Assembly: GCF_021916785.1 (NCBI RefSeq)
Contig: NZ_JAKCFC010000002.1
Location: 1-64,000, forward strand
DNA length: 64,000 nt
Direction: 5' to 3'
Origin: Mycolicibacterium lacusdiani
GTDB taxonomy: Bacteria; Actinomycetota; Actinomycetes; Mycobacteriales; Mycobacteriaceae
Part shown: positions 48,246-57,028 of the stretch, piece by piece
Layout of the letters: the number at the start of each line of letters is the position of its first letter
How positions within the stretch are numbered: the stretch's first letter is position 1
Notes under the pieces: generated by a model
What the model was told of the DNA's origin: nothing
The model's input: the letters and a program-made list of their open reading frames with translations, nothing else
Databases searched by the model: none
Position numbers and translations under genes: made by a program

Positions 48246-48956
48246 TCAGTCGGTTTCGCCGAGGATTTGGTAGATCTCGCGGCGGGCGTTGTTGACGATG
48301 TCGACGACGCGTTGCTGCTGGTCGGGCGATGCTGCGTGGGCGGACTGGGCGACGGCGCCCATCAGCTGGCCGACCGCACTGCGGAGGTTGACGGCGCCGG
48401 GGGCCTCTTCCTTCCAGTCCTGGGCTATTGCGTCCCACGGCGCGATTTCGATCTTCTCCGCGGCGGCCTTGCCGTCGTCGGTGAGTTCGAAGAGCTTCTT
48501 GCTGCCGTCGGATTCGGTCGAGACGATCAGGCCCTCGTCGACCAGCAGTTGCAGCGTGGGGTAGACCGAGCCGGGGCTGGGCTTCCACAGCTGCTGGCTG
48601 CGCTCGTTGATCTCCTGGATCATCTCGTAGCCGTGCATCGGCCGCTCGACCAGCAGCGTCAGGATCGCGGCGCGGACGTCGCCGCGCCTACCGCGACCGC
48701 CGCCGCGCGGACCGCCACGCCGCCCGCCGCGTCCGCCGGGGCCGAAGCCGAACCCGGGGCCGCCGGGGCCGAAGCCACCGGCGAATGGGAAGCCCGGGCC
48801 GCCGGGGGTGAAGCCCTCGCCGCGGTGTTCGCGGACGTGGTCGCGGAAGTCGCGGCGGGCTTGGCGGCGGTGTTCGTGCAGGGCGCGCCTGTCGGTCGGA
48901 CCGAAGCCGAAGGGTCGGCCGAAGGGGCCGTCTTGTGGAGTGAATGGGGTGTTCAT
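48246..48956 (-). CDS. PadR family regulator with Gly/Arg-rich N-terminus
   Basis: A 236-aa regulator. Residues 1-92 are low-complexity Gly/Phe/Arg-rich. The PadR winged helix follows (VRAAILTLLVERPMHGYEMIQEI and SPGSVYPTLQLLVDEGLI), then a helical tail. Gly/Arg-rich extensions are common in actinobacterial PadR proteins of this type. An inverted repeat centred near 49008 upstream is a likely autoregulatory site. Confidence 0.9.
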   Translation of the reverse strand: MNTPFTPQDGPFGRPFGFGPTDRRALHEHRRQARRDFRDHVREHRGEGFTPGGPGFPFAGGFGPGGPGFGFGPGGRGGRRGGPRGGGRGRRGDVRAAILTLLVERPMHGYEMIQEINERSQQLWKPSPGSVYPTLQLLVDEGLIVSTESDGSKKLFELTDDGKAAAEKIEIAPWDAIAQDWKEEAPGAVNLRSAVGQLMGAVAQSAHAASPDQQQRVVDIVNNARREIYQILGETD

Positions 48957-48994
48957 GGGGTGTCCTTTTCTGAGGCGGGAAGCGCCGATCGCGC

Positions 48995-49021
48995 TTCCGA
49001 TACGTTGACGATATATCGGAA
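48995..49021. promoter_or_regulatory. Candidate PadR operator
   Basis: TTCCGATA (48995-49002) and TATCGGAA (49014-49021) form an inverted repeat with 11-bp spacer, and CGATATATCG (49009-49018) is itself a palindrome. It lies 39-65 bp upstream of the Gly-rich PadR gene. Confidence 0.5.
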
Positions 49022-49050
49022 ACTATCGCGATGCAACGTTGAGTTTTCGC

Positions 49051-49587
49051 CTAGCGGTCACCGGCCGGAGTCCGAGCGTCCAGCGCCGTGATCAACCAGC
49101 GCGCCCACTGCTCCTCCATCGCAGCGTCGCGCAGGCCGAACTCCAGCGCTGCGCGTCCGTAGAAGTTCGCGTCGTCGTCACTCCAGGGCACGGAGTCGCG
49201 CAGCTGCTCGAGACGCTCGAGTTCGGCCGCGGCGTGCTCGGCGAAGGTCCTGACGTATCGACGGGCGGCTGCCGGCGACAGTTCCCCGAGCAGGAAGACG
49301 CGAAGGAGGTCGGGCCTGCGCAGCGGCGGGTCGTCGGAGGGATCGCCGATCCACCGCCGCAGTTCCGTATGGCCTGCCGCGGTGACGCGGTACTCCTTGC
49401 GGCCTCGCGGGCCGATGTCGGCGACCTCGATGAGCCCGGCGTCGGCGAGCTTGTTCAACTCCCCGTAGAGCTGGCTCTGGGTCGCCGGCCACACGTTGGC
49501 CACCGACCGTTCGAAACGCTTGAGCAGGTCGTACCCGCTGCCAGGGTGTTGGGCGAGGAGGCCGAGAGCGGCGTACCGGAGACTCAC
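49051..49587 (-). CDS. PadR family transcriptional regulator
   Basis: A 178-aa regulator with the PadR winged helix at its N-terminus (LRYAALGLLAQHPGSGYDLLKRFE, QSQLYGELNKLADAGLI) and a C-terminal Vir_act_alpha_C-type helical domain. GTG 49587 is chosen from a -10 box TACGCT 7 nt upstream and because the family starts here; ATG 49611 lies inside a 20-bp hairpin and is unlikely. The target and ligand are unknown. Confidence 0.88.
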   Translation of the reverse strand: MSLRYAALGLLAQHPGSGYDLLKRFERSVANVWPATQSQLYGELNKLADAGLIEVADIGPRGRKEYRVTAAGHTELRRWIGDPSDDPPLRRPDLLRVFLLGELSPAAARRYVRTFAEHAAAELERLEQLRDSVPWSDDDANFYGRAALEFGLRDAAMEEQWARWLITALDARTPAGDR

Positions 49588-49594
49588 CCCGAAA

Positions 49595-49600
49595 AGCGTA
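49595..49600 (-). promoter_or_regulatory. -10 box, leaderless padR promoter
   Basis: Minus-strand TACGCT, 7 nt, then GTG 49587. It overlaps the edge of the adjacent 20-bp hairpin. Confidence 0.5.
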
Positions 49601-49639
49601 CGGCCCGACATTCCAATCCTGGAATGTCGGGCCGTACGC
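49596..49639. terminator. Perfect 20-bp hairpin after the NCS1 permease gene
   Basis: Positions 49596-49615 and 49620-49639 are perfectly complementary over 20 bp with a 4-nt loop (ATCC on the plus strand). On the minus strand it follows the permease stop by 8 nt and is followed by TTTTCGG, a weak T-tract. It also contains most of the -10 box of the next gene. Confidence 0.8.
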
Positions 49640-49647
49640 GTGTCGGG

Positions 49648-51201
49648 TCAGGAGACCAGCGTGGCTCCCTCGGCGACCCGCAGCGCCGTGAGCCGCCACG
49701 GCCCGCGCGTCGCGAGCAGCGAGTAGAGGGCGAACGCGACGCCGCACCCGATGAACCAGCTGTACTGCGCCGCACCGGCCATGCCGAAGACCACGCCACC
49801 GAGCAACACGGGGAGCATGGCCAGGACGGCTCCCACCACGGTCGCCACGACCGCCGCCGGGTTGTAGCCCTTCGAGTACCAGTAGTTGGCGGTCTTGCTC
49901 ATGGTGAACAGGTCGTCGACGACGATCTTCTGCTTGCGGATGAGGTAGAAGTCCGCGATCAGCACGCCGAAGAGCGGACCGATGAACGCGCCGAGAGTCT
50001 CCAGCGTGTAGTGGATGACCTCGGGATTGCCGTACAGATTCCACGGGGTCAGCAGCACCGAGCCGACGGCGGCGATCATGCCTCCCATGCGCCAGCTGAT
50101 CTTCTGGGGGCTGACGTTGGAGAAGTCGAATGCGGGGCTGATGAAGTTGGCGACGATGTTGATGCCGATGGTGGCGATCGTGAATGTCAAGGCGCCGAGG
50201 ATGATTGCCGTGACGCTGTCGATCCTGGCAACCGTCGCGACCGGGTCGGTGATCAGCTCACCGAACACCGGGACGGTGGCCGCTGCGGTGACGACGACCA
50301 GCAGCGAGAACACCAGGAAGTTGACCGGCAGCCCGAGGAAGTTGCCCTTCTTCACCGCCTCGTAGCTCCTGCCGTAGCGGGCGAAGTCGCCGAAGTTGAG
50401 CATCGGGCCGGAGAAGTAGGACACGACGAGCGCGATGGCGCCGAGCATGACCACCAGTGTGTTGCCCTGCTTCTCGCCGCCGAGCGAGAGGCTGACCTGC
50501 CACCCCGACTTCCACAGCAGGTAGCCACAGAGGATGAACATCACGACGTAGACGGCGGGGCCGCAGAAGTCGATGAACTTGCGGATCGACTCCATGCCCC
50601 GCCAGAACACGGCCGCCTGCAGGATCCACAGCAGCGTGAAGCTGCACCAGCCGAGCAGTGACAGGCCCGTGAAGCCGTACTGCTCGACGTCGGCGTAGGG
50701 CATCAACCCGGGGAACAGCTTGAGCAGGACGATGTCGAGCGCGGCCGAGGCGAGGTAGGTCTGAATCCCGTACCAGGCCACGGCGATCAGGCCTCGGATG
50801 ATGGCTGGGATGTTCGCGCCGAGGACGCCGAATGAACTGCGGCACACCACCGGATACGGCACGCCGGCCAACTGGCTCGGCTTGGCGACCAGGTTGCACA
50901 GGAAGTAGACGATGACGATGCCGACGAGCAGGGCGATGAGCACCTGCCAGCTGGCGAGCCCGAGGGCGAACAGGCTGCCCGCCGTCACGTACCCGCCGAC
51001 GCTGTGCACGTCGGACATCCAGAACGCGAAGATGTTGTACGTCGACCACTTCTGCTCGGCCAGTGGCGCGAGGTCCTCGTTGGTCAGGCGTGGGTCGTAG
51101 TGCGCCTTGATGAGGCCGCCCCCAACGGGATGGCCCGCGGCTTCGACGATGTCGCCCGCGCCGACCACGGCGCTCGGCGGGAGGTCCTGGATCTCTGTCA
51201 T
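49648..51201 (-). CDS. NCS1 family nucleobase/allantoin permease
   Basis: A 517-aa transporter of the nucleobase:cation symporter-1 family with about 12 membrane helices. Family segments are LAPLAEQKWSTYNIFAFWMSDVHSVGGY, PYPVVCRSSFGVLGANIPAI and YGIQTYLASAALDIVL. Substrates of this family are uracil, allantoin, hydantoins, cytosine or thiamine. AGGAAA precedes ATG 51201. The GntR gene lies upstream on the same strand. No catabolic enzyme for a nucleobase is adjacent, so the substrate is undetermined. Confidence 0.92.
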   Translation of the reverse strand: MTEIQDLPPSAVVGAGDIVEAAGHPVGGGLIKAHYDPRLTNEDLAPLAEQKWSTYNIFAFWMSDVHSVGGYVTAGSLFALGLASWQVLIALLVGIVIVYFLCNLVAKPSQLAGVPYPVVCRSSFGVLGANIPAIIRGLIAVAWYGIQTYLASAALDIVLLKLFPGLMPYADVEQYGFTGLSLLGWCSFTLLWILQAAVFWRGMESIRKFIDFCGPAVYVVMFILCGYLLWKSGWQVSLSLGGEKQGNTLVVMLGAIALVVSYFSGPMLNFGDFARYGRSYEAVKKGNFLGLPVNFLVFSLLVVVTAAATVPVFGELITDPVATVARIDSVTAIILGALTFTIATIGINIVANFISPAFDFSNVSPQKISWRMGGMIAAVGSVLLTPWNLYGNPEVIHYTLETLGAFIGPLFGVLIADFYLIRKQKIVVDDLFTMSKTANYWYSKGYNPAAVVATVVGAVLAMLPVLLGGVVFGMAGAAQYSWFIGCGVAFALYSLLATRGPWRLTALRVAEGATLVS

Positions 51202-51247
51202 GTCGCTGTTTCCTGTCCATCTGGCTGGGCGATGAACGGAACGTAGC

Positions 51248-51286
51248 CGCGGTGTGTTTCACCGCGATTGCGCCGGAAATATATTT
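51248..51286. promoter_or_regulatory. Palindromes upstream of the NCS1 permease
   Basis: CGCGGTG (51248-51254) pairs with CACCGCG (51260-51266), loop 5 nt. AAATATATTT (51277-51286) is an AT-rich palindrome, unusual against the local GC content. Both lie in the 125-bp gap between gntR and the permease and are candidate operator or promoter elements. Confidence 0.35.
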
Positions 51287-51326
51287 GGACCGCCCAGGAA
51301 ACGAAACCGACTCATTCGGCCCGGGA

Positions 51327-52034
51327 TCAGCCCCGCGCGACCAGTCCGGTGTCGGACGGCAGTGCGGCCACGACCGTGTTCAACCTGCGGTGGTGTGCAC
51401 CGCTGACGGTCAGGAGGGCCTCGGCGTCGCGGTCGAGGAAGGCCTCGAGCATGAGGCCGTGATCGGTGTGCAGCGCAGCACGGTCGGACTGCTCGACGTG
51501 CACCATCAGCTGCACGGGTTCGGTGACGTTCCAGGCGGACTCGAGCATGTGCACGAGCCGCGGCATGCCGGACGGTCTGCTCATGCCGATGTGGAACTGT
51601 CGGCTCTGCCGGTGGTAGGCCTGTGAATCATCATCTCGCACAGCGTGTTCCAGGGCCCGGTGCGCTGCGACAACCGCGGCGCGGTCGTCGTCGGAGGCAC
51701 GGGTCACGGCTGCGGCGAGCGCCGCCGACTCGAGTGTTTCCCGCACGATGTACATCTCGGCGAGTTCGCTGGCCGTCAGCAACGCGACGCTGTAGCCGAC
51801 GTGGGGCAGGTGGGCGACGAGGCCCTCGGCGACCAGTGTCTTGAGGCCCTCCCGGACCGGGATCGCACTGACGCCGAACACCGCCGCGACGTCGTTGACC
51901 GGAATGGGTGATCCAGGTGGTGCGCCACCTTCGAGGATCACCCGGCGCACCTCGTCGACGATCGCGCGCTGCGAGGTGTCGGTCCGGCTGGCCGACAGCC
52001 GCGCCGGTAGCGCGGCGTGACGGCGGTCGGGCAT
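51327..52034 (-). CDS. GntR family transcriptional regulator (FCD domain)
   Basis: A 235-aa FadR-subfamily regulator with an N-terminal winged helix (EVRRVILEGGAPPGSPIPVNDVAAVFGVSAIPVREGLKTL) and an all-helical FCD ligand domain containing Asp and His residues of a metal site (QFHIGMSRPSG). AGGAGGA precedes ATG 52034. It probably controls the downstream permease and possibly the divergent carotenoid oxygenase. Confidence 0.9.
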   Translation of the reverse strand: MPDRRHAALPARLSASRTDTSQRAIVDEVRRVILEGGAPPGSPIPVNDVAAVFGVSAIPVREGLKTLVAEGLVAHLPHVGYSVALLTASELAEMYIVRETLESAALAAAVTRASDDDRAAVVAAHRALEHAVRDDDSQAYHRQSRQFHIGMSRPSGMPRLVHMLESAWNVTEPVQLMVHVEQSDRAALHTDHGLMLEAFLDRDAEALLTVSGAHHRRLNTVVAALPSDTGLVARG

Positions 52035-52088
52035 GGCGCGATCCTCCTACGGCGACCGTCCGCCCGCACGCCCGACGACATACCAGCA

Positions 52089-52117
52089 TTGACATGTCGG
52101 TAGTGGAGTGTCATCCT
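52089..52117 (+). promoter_or_regulatory. Promoter of the carotenoid oxygenase gene
   Basis: TTGACA (52089-52094), 17-bp spacer, CATCCT (52112-52117), a good sigma-A type layout with start near 52124 and a leader of about 30 nt. A GACATGTC palindrome overlaps the -35 (52091-52098). Confidence 0.5.
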
Positions 52118-52154
52118 CGTGGCACGATCTCCGTACAGCCCCAGGAGCCCACAC

Positions 52155-53495
52155 ATGACCGACACCCACGACGGCGTCCAGTCCACGGTCGCCGACGACC
52201 AGCCATCGCCCGGCGAGTTCTTCCAGGTCGGCAACTACGCCCCCGTCGACGACGAGCTGACCGAGTACGACCTGCCCGTCGCCGGCGCCATCCCGGCCGA
52301 CCTCGACGGCTGGTACCTGCGCAACGGACCCAATCCGCGGCAGGCCGGCGGGCACTGGTTCACCGGTGACGGCATGATCCACGGCGTCCGCGTCGAGGGT
52401 GGACGGGCGAAGTGGTACCGCAACCGCTGGGTGCGCACCGACAGCTTCATCGAGGACTTCCCGCTCTACCGCGAGGACGGCACCCGCAACCTGCGCTCCA
52501 GCGTTGCCAACACTCACGTGGTGAACCACGCAGGCAAGACGCTGGCGTTGGTCGAATCGTCGCTGCCGTACGAGATCACCAACGACCTCGAGACCGTGGG
52601 CGCCTACGACTTCGGCGGCAAACTCGTCGACGCCATGACCGCGCATCCCAAGATCTGCCCGACGACCGGTGAGCTGCACTTCTTCGGCTACGGCAACCTC
52701 TTCGAGCCGCACGTCACCTACCACCGGGCCGACGCCGGCGGCGAGCTGACGATCAACCGGCCGCTCGAGGTCAAGGCGCTGACGATGATGCACGACTTCG
52801 CGCTGACCGCGAACCACGTCGTGTTCATGGACCTGCCCATCGTCTTCAACGCCGAGCGCGCCATGGAGGGCGACATGCCCTTCCGCTGGGACGACGAGTA
52901 CGGCGCCCGGCTCGGCGTGATGCGCCGCGACGATCCGTTCGGCGAGGTGCGCTGGTTCGAGATCGACCCCTGCTACGTGTTCCACGTCGCCAACGCCCAC
53001 GACACGCCGGACGGCGGCGGGATCGTGCTGCAGGCCGTCCGTTACCCCGAGTTGTGGCGCGACAACGGCGGATTCGACACTGACGCCGTGCTGTGGTCGT
53101 GGACCGTCGACCTGAAGTCCGGCCGGGTCAGCGAGCGTCAGCTCGACGATCGTTCCGTCGAGTTCCCCCGCATCGACGATCGGCTGACCGGGCTGGCCGC
53201 CCGGTACGCGGTGTCGGTCGGCGACAACGGCTGGGTACGCCACGACCTCGGCGACGGCAGCGCCGTGGCACACGAACTCGGCGACGGCGGTCCAGGCGAA
53301 GCGGTCTTCGTGCCCGCAGCGGGGTCGACCGACGAGACCCACGGGTACTACCTCGGCTACGTGTACGACCCCGGGCGCAACGGCAGCGACCTCGTGATCC
53401 TCGACGCGTCGGACTTCGCGGGTGCGCCGGTCGCCAGGATCCAGCTGCCGACCCGGGTGCCCTACGGCTTCCACGGGAACTGGATCTCCAGCTAA
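52155..53495 (+). CDS. Carotenoid cleavage oxygenase
   Basis: A 446-aa non-haem iron dioxygenase of the RPE65/carotenoid oxygenase family, a seven-bladed propeller. The four iron-binding His are in TAHPKICP, MMHDFALT, FHVANAHDT and VPYGFHGNWIS. It begins with WYLRNGPNPRQAG, a family signature. ATG 52155 has AGGAG 7 nt upstream; GTG 52119 lies too near the promoter. The substrate could be a carotenoid, apocarotenoid or stilbene-like compound; no carotenoid synthesis genes are nearby. Confidence 0.93.
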   Translation: MTDTHDGVQSTVADDQPSPGEFFQVGNYAPVDDELTEYDLPVAGAIPADLDGWYLRNGPNPRQAGGHWFTGDGMIHGVRVEGGRAKWYRNRWVRTDSFIEDFPLYREDGTRNLRSSVANTHVVNHAGKTLALVESSLPYEITNDLETVGAYDFGGKLVDAMTAHPKICPTTGELHFFGYGNLFEPHVTYHRADAGGELTINRPLEVKALTMMHDFALTANHVVFMDLPIVFNAERAMEGDMPFRWDDEYGARLGVMRRDDPFGEVRWFEIDPCYVFHVANAHDTPDGGGIVLQAVRYPELWRDNGGFDTDAVLWSWTVDLKSGRVSERQLDDRSVEFPRIDDRLTGLAARYAVSVGDNGWVRHDLGDGSAVAHELGDGGPGEAVFVPAAGSTDETHGYYLGYVYDPGRNGSDLVILDASDFAGAPVARIQLPTRVPYGFHGNWISS

Positions 53496-53513
53496 CGGAG
53501 CGGCCATCGGGTC

Positions 53514-53519
53514 TATCGT
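53514..53519 (+). promoter_or_regulatory. -10 box, leaderless antiporter promoter
   Basis: TATCGT, 6 nt, then ATG 53526. Confidence 0.5.
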
Positions 53520-53525
53520 GACCTG

Positions 53526-54674
53526 ATGGCCGGCTTCGGGTTCCACACGCTGGCCCTGCTGGTGGTCATCGGCATGGTGGGCCCGCTGCTCACCGCGGTG
53601 CCCCGGCTGGCCATCCCCGTCATCATCGGCGAGCTGGTGGCCGGAATGCTCGTCGGCCGCACCGGTTTCGACGTCGTGGACACCACCGATCCGACGTTCA
53701 AGCTGCTGGCCGACATCGGCTTCGCGCTGGTGATGTTCGTCGTCGGAACCAATGTGCCGGTGCGTGACTCGACACTGCGCGCGGGCGTGGGCAAGGCCGC
53801 GCTGCGCGCCATCGCCGTCGGTGCGGTCGCAGCGGTGCTCGGAGTGGCGATGGCCTACGTCTTCGGCACCGGCCACGCGCTGCTGTACGCGGTGCTGATG
53901 GCATCCTCGTCGGCTGCCGTCGCACTGCCCATCATCGACGCGTTGAAGCTCGACGGGCCGCCCGTGTTGTCGGTCAAGGCGCAGATCGCCATCGCCGACG
54001 CCGCATGCATCGTGTTGCTGCCGCTGGTGATCGCGCCCGATCGGGCGCTGCAGGCGGCATTGGGGGCACTGGCCATCGGAGTGTGCACCGTCGCGATCTT
54101 CTTCGTACTGCGGCACTTCGAACACAACGGCACCCGCAAGAAGGTCCGCGAGTACTCTAAGCGACACGAGCTGGCCCTGGAATTGCGGCTCAGCCTGATC
54201 CTGCTCTTCGCCCTGTCGGCCCTGGCGCTGCGCACCCACGTGTCGGTCATGCTGGCGGGTTTCGCACTCGGGCTCGTCGTGAACGGCATCGGCGAACCGA
54301 AACGGCTGGCGCGGCAGCTGCTCGGCATCACCGAGGGCTTCTTCGGCCCGTTGTTCTTCGTCTGGCTGGGCGCCTCGCTGCAGGTGCGTGAACTCGGCGA
54401 ACATCCCGAGTTCATCGGACTGGGGTTGGCGCTGGGCTTCGGTGCGGTGATCGCGCACGGCGCGGGACGGCTGCTGGGCCAACCGCTTCCGCTGGCGGCA
54501 TTGGCCGCGGCGCAGCTCGGCGTACCCGTCGCCGCCGCGACACTGGGCACCGAGGAGGGCCTGCTCAGTCCCGGGGAGCCGGCGGCGTTCATCCTCGGTG
54601 CCCTCATCACGATCACCGTCACGTCGGCCGCCGGAGGCGTGGCCAGACGCCGTCAGCCCGCTGCCGCCCAGTAG
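53526..54674 (+). CDS. Cation:proton antiporter (CPA family)
   Basis: A 382-aa membrane protein with about 11-12 helices, of the Na+/H+ exchanger (CPA2) fold. Segments are VPRLAIPVIIGELVAGMLVGRTGFD, ADIGFALVMFVVGTNVP, SSAAVALPIIDAL and ITEGFFGPLFFVWLGASL. It has no C-terminal TrkA domain. The ion is unknown (K+ or Na+). Confidence 0.9.
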   Translation: MAGFGFHTLALLVVIGMVGPLLTAVPRLAIPVIIGELVAGMLVGRTGFDVVDTTDPTFKLLADIGFALVMFVVGTNVPVRDSTLRAGVGKAALRAIAVGAVAAVLGVAMAYVFGTGHALLYAVLMASSSAAVALPIIDALKLDGPPVLSVKAQIAIADAACIVLLPLVIAPDRALQAALGALAIGVCTVAIFFVLRHFEHNGTRKKVREYSKRHELALELRLSLILLFALSALALRTHVSVMLAGFALGLVVNGIGEPKRLARQLLGITEGFFGPLFFVWLGASLQVRELGEHPEFIGLGLALGFGAVIAHGAGRLLGQPLPLAALAAAQLGVPVAAATLGTEEGLLSPGEPAAFILGALITITVTSAAGGVARRRQPAAAQ

Positions 54675-54711
54675 GCGACGGGGCTGACGGGCCACGCCGG
54701 CACGATGGCCG

Positions 54712-56400
54712 TCACCGTTCCGTTGAACTCCCGACTGCACGGGGTCGATCCGGCCGAGGCGTCCGCGGCCGCCTTGCTGCGCGGCTGGACTGCTGACTCA
54801 GCGTGGTGGATCCACTCCTGGGCCGCGGCGCCACTGGTGGGCTCGGTGCTGCTGCCGGTCGGTCCGCGTCATGGTCCTGGGCGTCCCGCTTGCGGAACGC
54901 CCACGCGACGGCCGCGGCAGCGATGAGTACCAGCGTCCCCGCGATGGTTGCGGTCGGCGCGATGCCGGAGTCGAACGCGAGCCGTGCGGACGCCAACAGT
55001 CCCTCGCCCTGGGCGGGCGGCAACTGTGCGGCCACCGAGACGGCGCCGCCGATGCTCTCGCCCGCGTCGGCACTTTGAGCTGCGGTCAACCCACCCGGCA
55101 CGTCGACGTTGTTGCGGTAGAACGCGGTGAAGATCGTGCCGAGTGTCGCGGTACCCACGACGGCGCCCAACTCGTATGCAGTCTCCGAAACACCCGACGC
55201 CGCACCGGACTTGTCGGCAGGCACCGACGACACGATGGTGTCGTTGGTAATGGTCTGCGAGATGCCGACGCCGAGTTCGAGCACGATGAACGACACCACT
55301 ACTGCGGCGACGGTCAGGTCGTGGCGGAACAGCAGGATCATCCAGAAGCCCACCGACACCAGCACGAGGCCGACGATGGTCAGCGTGTGCGGCGCGAACC
55401 ACCGGACGAACCGCACCACCGAGATGCCGGCGATCATCGACAGCACCGCACCCGGCAGCGTCACCAGACCGGCCGCGAGCGGGCTCAGGCCGAGCACCAA
55501 CTGCAGGTGCTGGGAGATGAAGAAGATGAACCCGATGAGGCCGACGATCGACAGGAAGTTCGCGAGCACCGATGATGCGAACGGGGCGTAGCCGAACAGC
55601 TTGATGTCGAGCATCGGTGTGGCGCTGCGGTTCTGGCGTCGGACGAACACCAGTGCCGACACCACGGTGAGGCTGAGCGCGGCCGCGATCGGCCACGAGA
55701 GCCCGTCGTGCGCGCCGGTCTTCACCGCCCACACCAGCGGGAGCATGGTCGTCAGCGACAGCACGACGCTGATCGGATCGAGCGGTCCCGGATTGGGGTC
55801 GCGCGACTCCGGCACCAGCCGCGGTGCCAGGATCAACAGCGGCAGCAGGATCGGCACCGCGACGAGGAACACTGCACCCCAGTGGAAGTGCTCGAGCAGT
55901 GCGCCGCCGACGATGGGTCCCAGTGCGGAACCCGCGGTGAAGAACGATGCCCAGATCGCGATGGCGAGCCGGCGTGCGGTGGCGTCGGCGAAGATGTTGC
56001 GGATCAACGACAGGGTCGACGGCATCAGCATGGCGCCGAAGAAACCGAGCACCGCGCGGGCCGCGACCAGTGCGCCTGCGCTCGGCGCGAACGCCGCCAC
56101 CGCGGACACGACCGCGAAGCCCGCGGCGCCGATCATCAGCAGCCGGCGGCGGCCAATTCGGTCGCCCAGGCTGCCCATTGCGATCAGCAGGGTCGCGAGC
56201 ACCAGCGAGTAGACGTCGACGATCCACAACTGCGTGGTTGCCGACGGGCGAAACTCTTGGGCGATGCTCGGTAGCGCGAACGCCAAGATCGTGTTGTCCA
56301 CCGCGATGAGCAGCACGGGGAGTAGCAGCACCGTCAGTGCTGCCCACGCGCGTCGCGGGGTGGGGACGGACGCCGTCACGGCGTCTGACCGGGAAGACAT
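54712..56400 (-). CDS. MFS transporter, DHA2 (14-helix) drug efflux type
   Basis: A 562-aa major facilitator protein. The first helices hold LLIAVDNTILAFALPSIAQEF, the GSLGDRIGRRRLL loop and RAVLGFFGAMLMPSTLSLIR (motif C region). The C-terminal 60 residues are Pro/Ser/Arg-rich and look non-conserved, so a read-through of an ancestral stop is possible. AGGAG precedes ATG 56400. It lies downstream of a TetR gene, a common efflux pump/regulator pair. Confidence 0.92.
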   Translation of the reverse strand: MSSRSDAVTASVPTPRRAWAALTVLLLPVLLIAVDNTILAFALPSIAQEFRPSATTQLWIVDVYSLVLATLLIAMGSLGDRIGRRRLLMIGAAGFAVVSAVAAFAPSAGALVAARAVLGFFGAMLMPSTLSLIRNIFADATARRLAIAIWASFFTAGSALGPIVGGALLEHFHWGAVFLVAVPILLPLLILAPRLVPESRDPNPGPLDPISVVLSLTTMLPLVWAVKTGAHDGLSWPIAAALSLTVVSALVFVRRQNRSATPMLDIKLFGYAPFASSVLANFLSIVGLIGFIFFISQHLQLVLGLSPLAAGLVTLPGAVLSMIAGISVVRFVRWFAPHTLTIVGLVLVSVGFWMILLFRHDLTVAAVVVSFIVLELGVGISQTITNDTIVSSVPADKSGAASGVSETAYELGAVVGTATLGTIFTAFYRNNVDVPGGLTAAQSADAGESIGGAVSVAAQLPPAQGEGLLASARLAFDSGIAPTATIAGTLVLIAAAAVAWAFRKRDAQDHDADRPAAAPSPPVAPRPRSGSTTLSQQSSRAARRPRTPRPDRPRAVGSSTER

Positions 56401-56433
56401 TATCGCTCCTGGTTGAGGTTGGGTCGAGCTTGG

Positions 56434-57000
56434 TTAGTCGGAGTTGATGGTGCCGTGCACGAGGCTGGCCATGATGGCGTCGACCACCTGCACCCGCGGG
56501 GTGCCCTTGGCGACGGCCTCGTAGCCGGCGTTGAGCAGCGCCCAGAAGACGAGGCGGGGCCAGCAGGGCGGCCCGGCGGTGCCGTCGGTCGCCACCCTGT
56601 CGAGCACTTCGACGATCGCCTCGTCGCCGGTGTCGAGGATCGCTGCCAGTTCCTTGTCGGCCTGCAGGCTGGGCTCGGCGTAGACGAACGGCACGATCGG
56701 GCCCAGGTCGAGCTGGCTCTCCACCACGCGCCGCAGCGCCTCGAGCGGCGGCCCGCACTCGGGTTCCGCACGGGCGATCGCCGCGTTGCTCAGGCCGTGG
56801 ACGTGCAGCGCGAGCGCCTTCAGCAGCTCCGAACGTTCCGGGAAGTAGCGGTGCAGCGTGCTGCGGCCCACCTCGGCGGCCGAGGCGATGTCGGCGAGCG
56901 AGGCCGTGCCGTTCTCGGCGAGCACGACCATGGCGGCCTCGAGGATCGCCCGGCGGGTCCGCGAGCGCGGGCCACCTTCGTTCGACGGGAGTGCAACCAT
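56434..57000 (-). CDS. TetR family transcriptional regulator
   Basis: A 188-aa repressor with the N-terminal TetR helix-turn-helix (RRAILEAAMVVLAENGTASLADIASAAEVGRSTLHRYFP) and a C-terminal ligand domain. ATG 57000 has -10 box TAGATT 7 nt upstream. A 22-bp palindrome just upstream is the probable operator. Its gene is followed by the MFS pump, which it likely represses. Confidence 0.92.
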   Translation of the reverse strand: MVALPSNEGGPRSRTRRAILEAAMVVLAENGTASLADIASAAEVGRSTLHRYFPERSELLKALALHVHGLSNAAIARAEPECGPPLEALRRVVESQLDLGPIVPFVYAEPSLQADKELAAILDTGDEAIVEVLDRVATDGTAGPPCWPRLVFWALLNAGYEAVAKGTPRVQVVDAIMASLVHGTINSD

Positions 57001-57007
57001 GACGCTG

Positions 57008-57013
57008 AATCTA
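57008..57013 (-). promoter_or_regulatory. -10 box, leaderless tetR promoter
   Basis: Minus-strand TAGATT, 7 nt, then ATG 57000; the operator lies directly upstream at about the -35 region. Confidence 0.55.
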
Positions 57014-57028
57014 GCACAGGTGGTTCAA

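Noticed and set aside
54705..54926. Short plus-strand ORF opposite the MFS 3' end
   Set aside because: It overlaps the MFS gene antisense and shows no recognised domain; it could be a remnant but is not supported.
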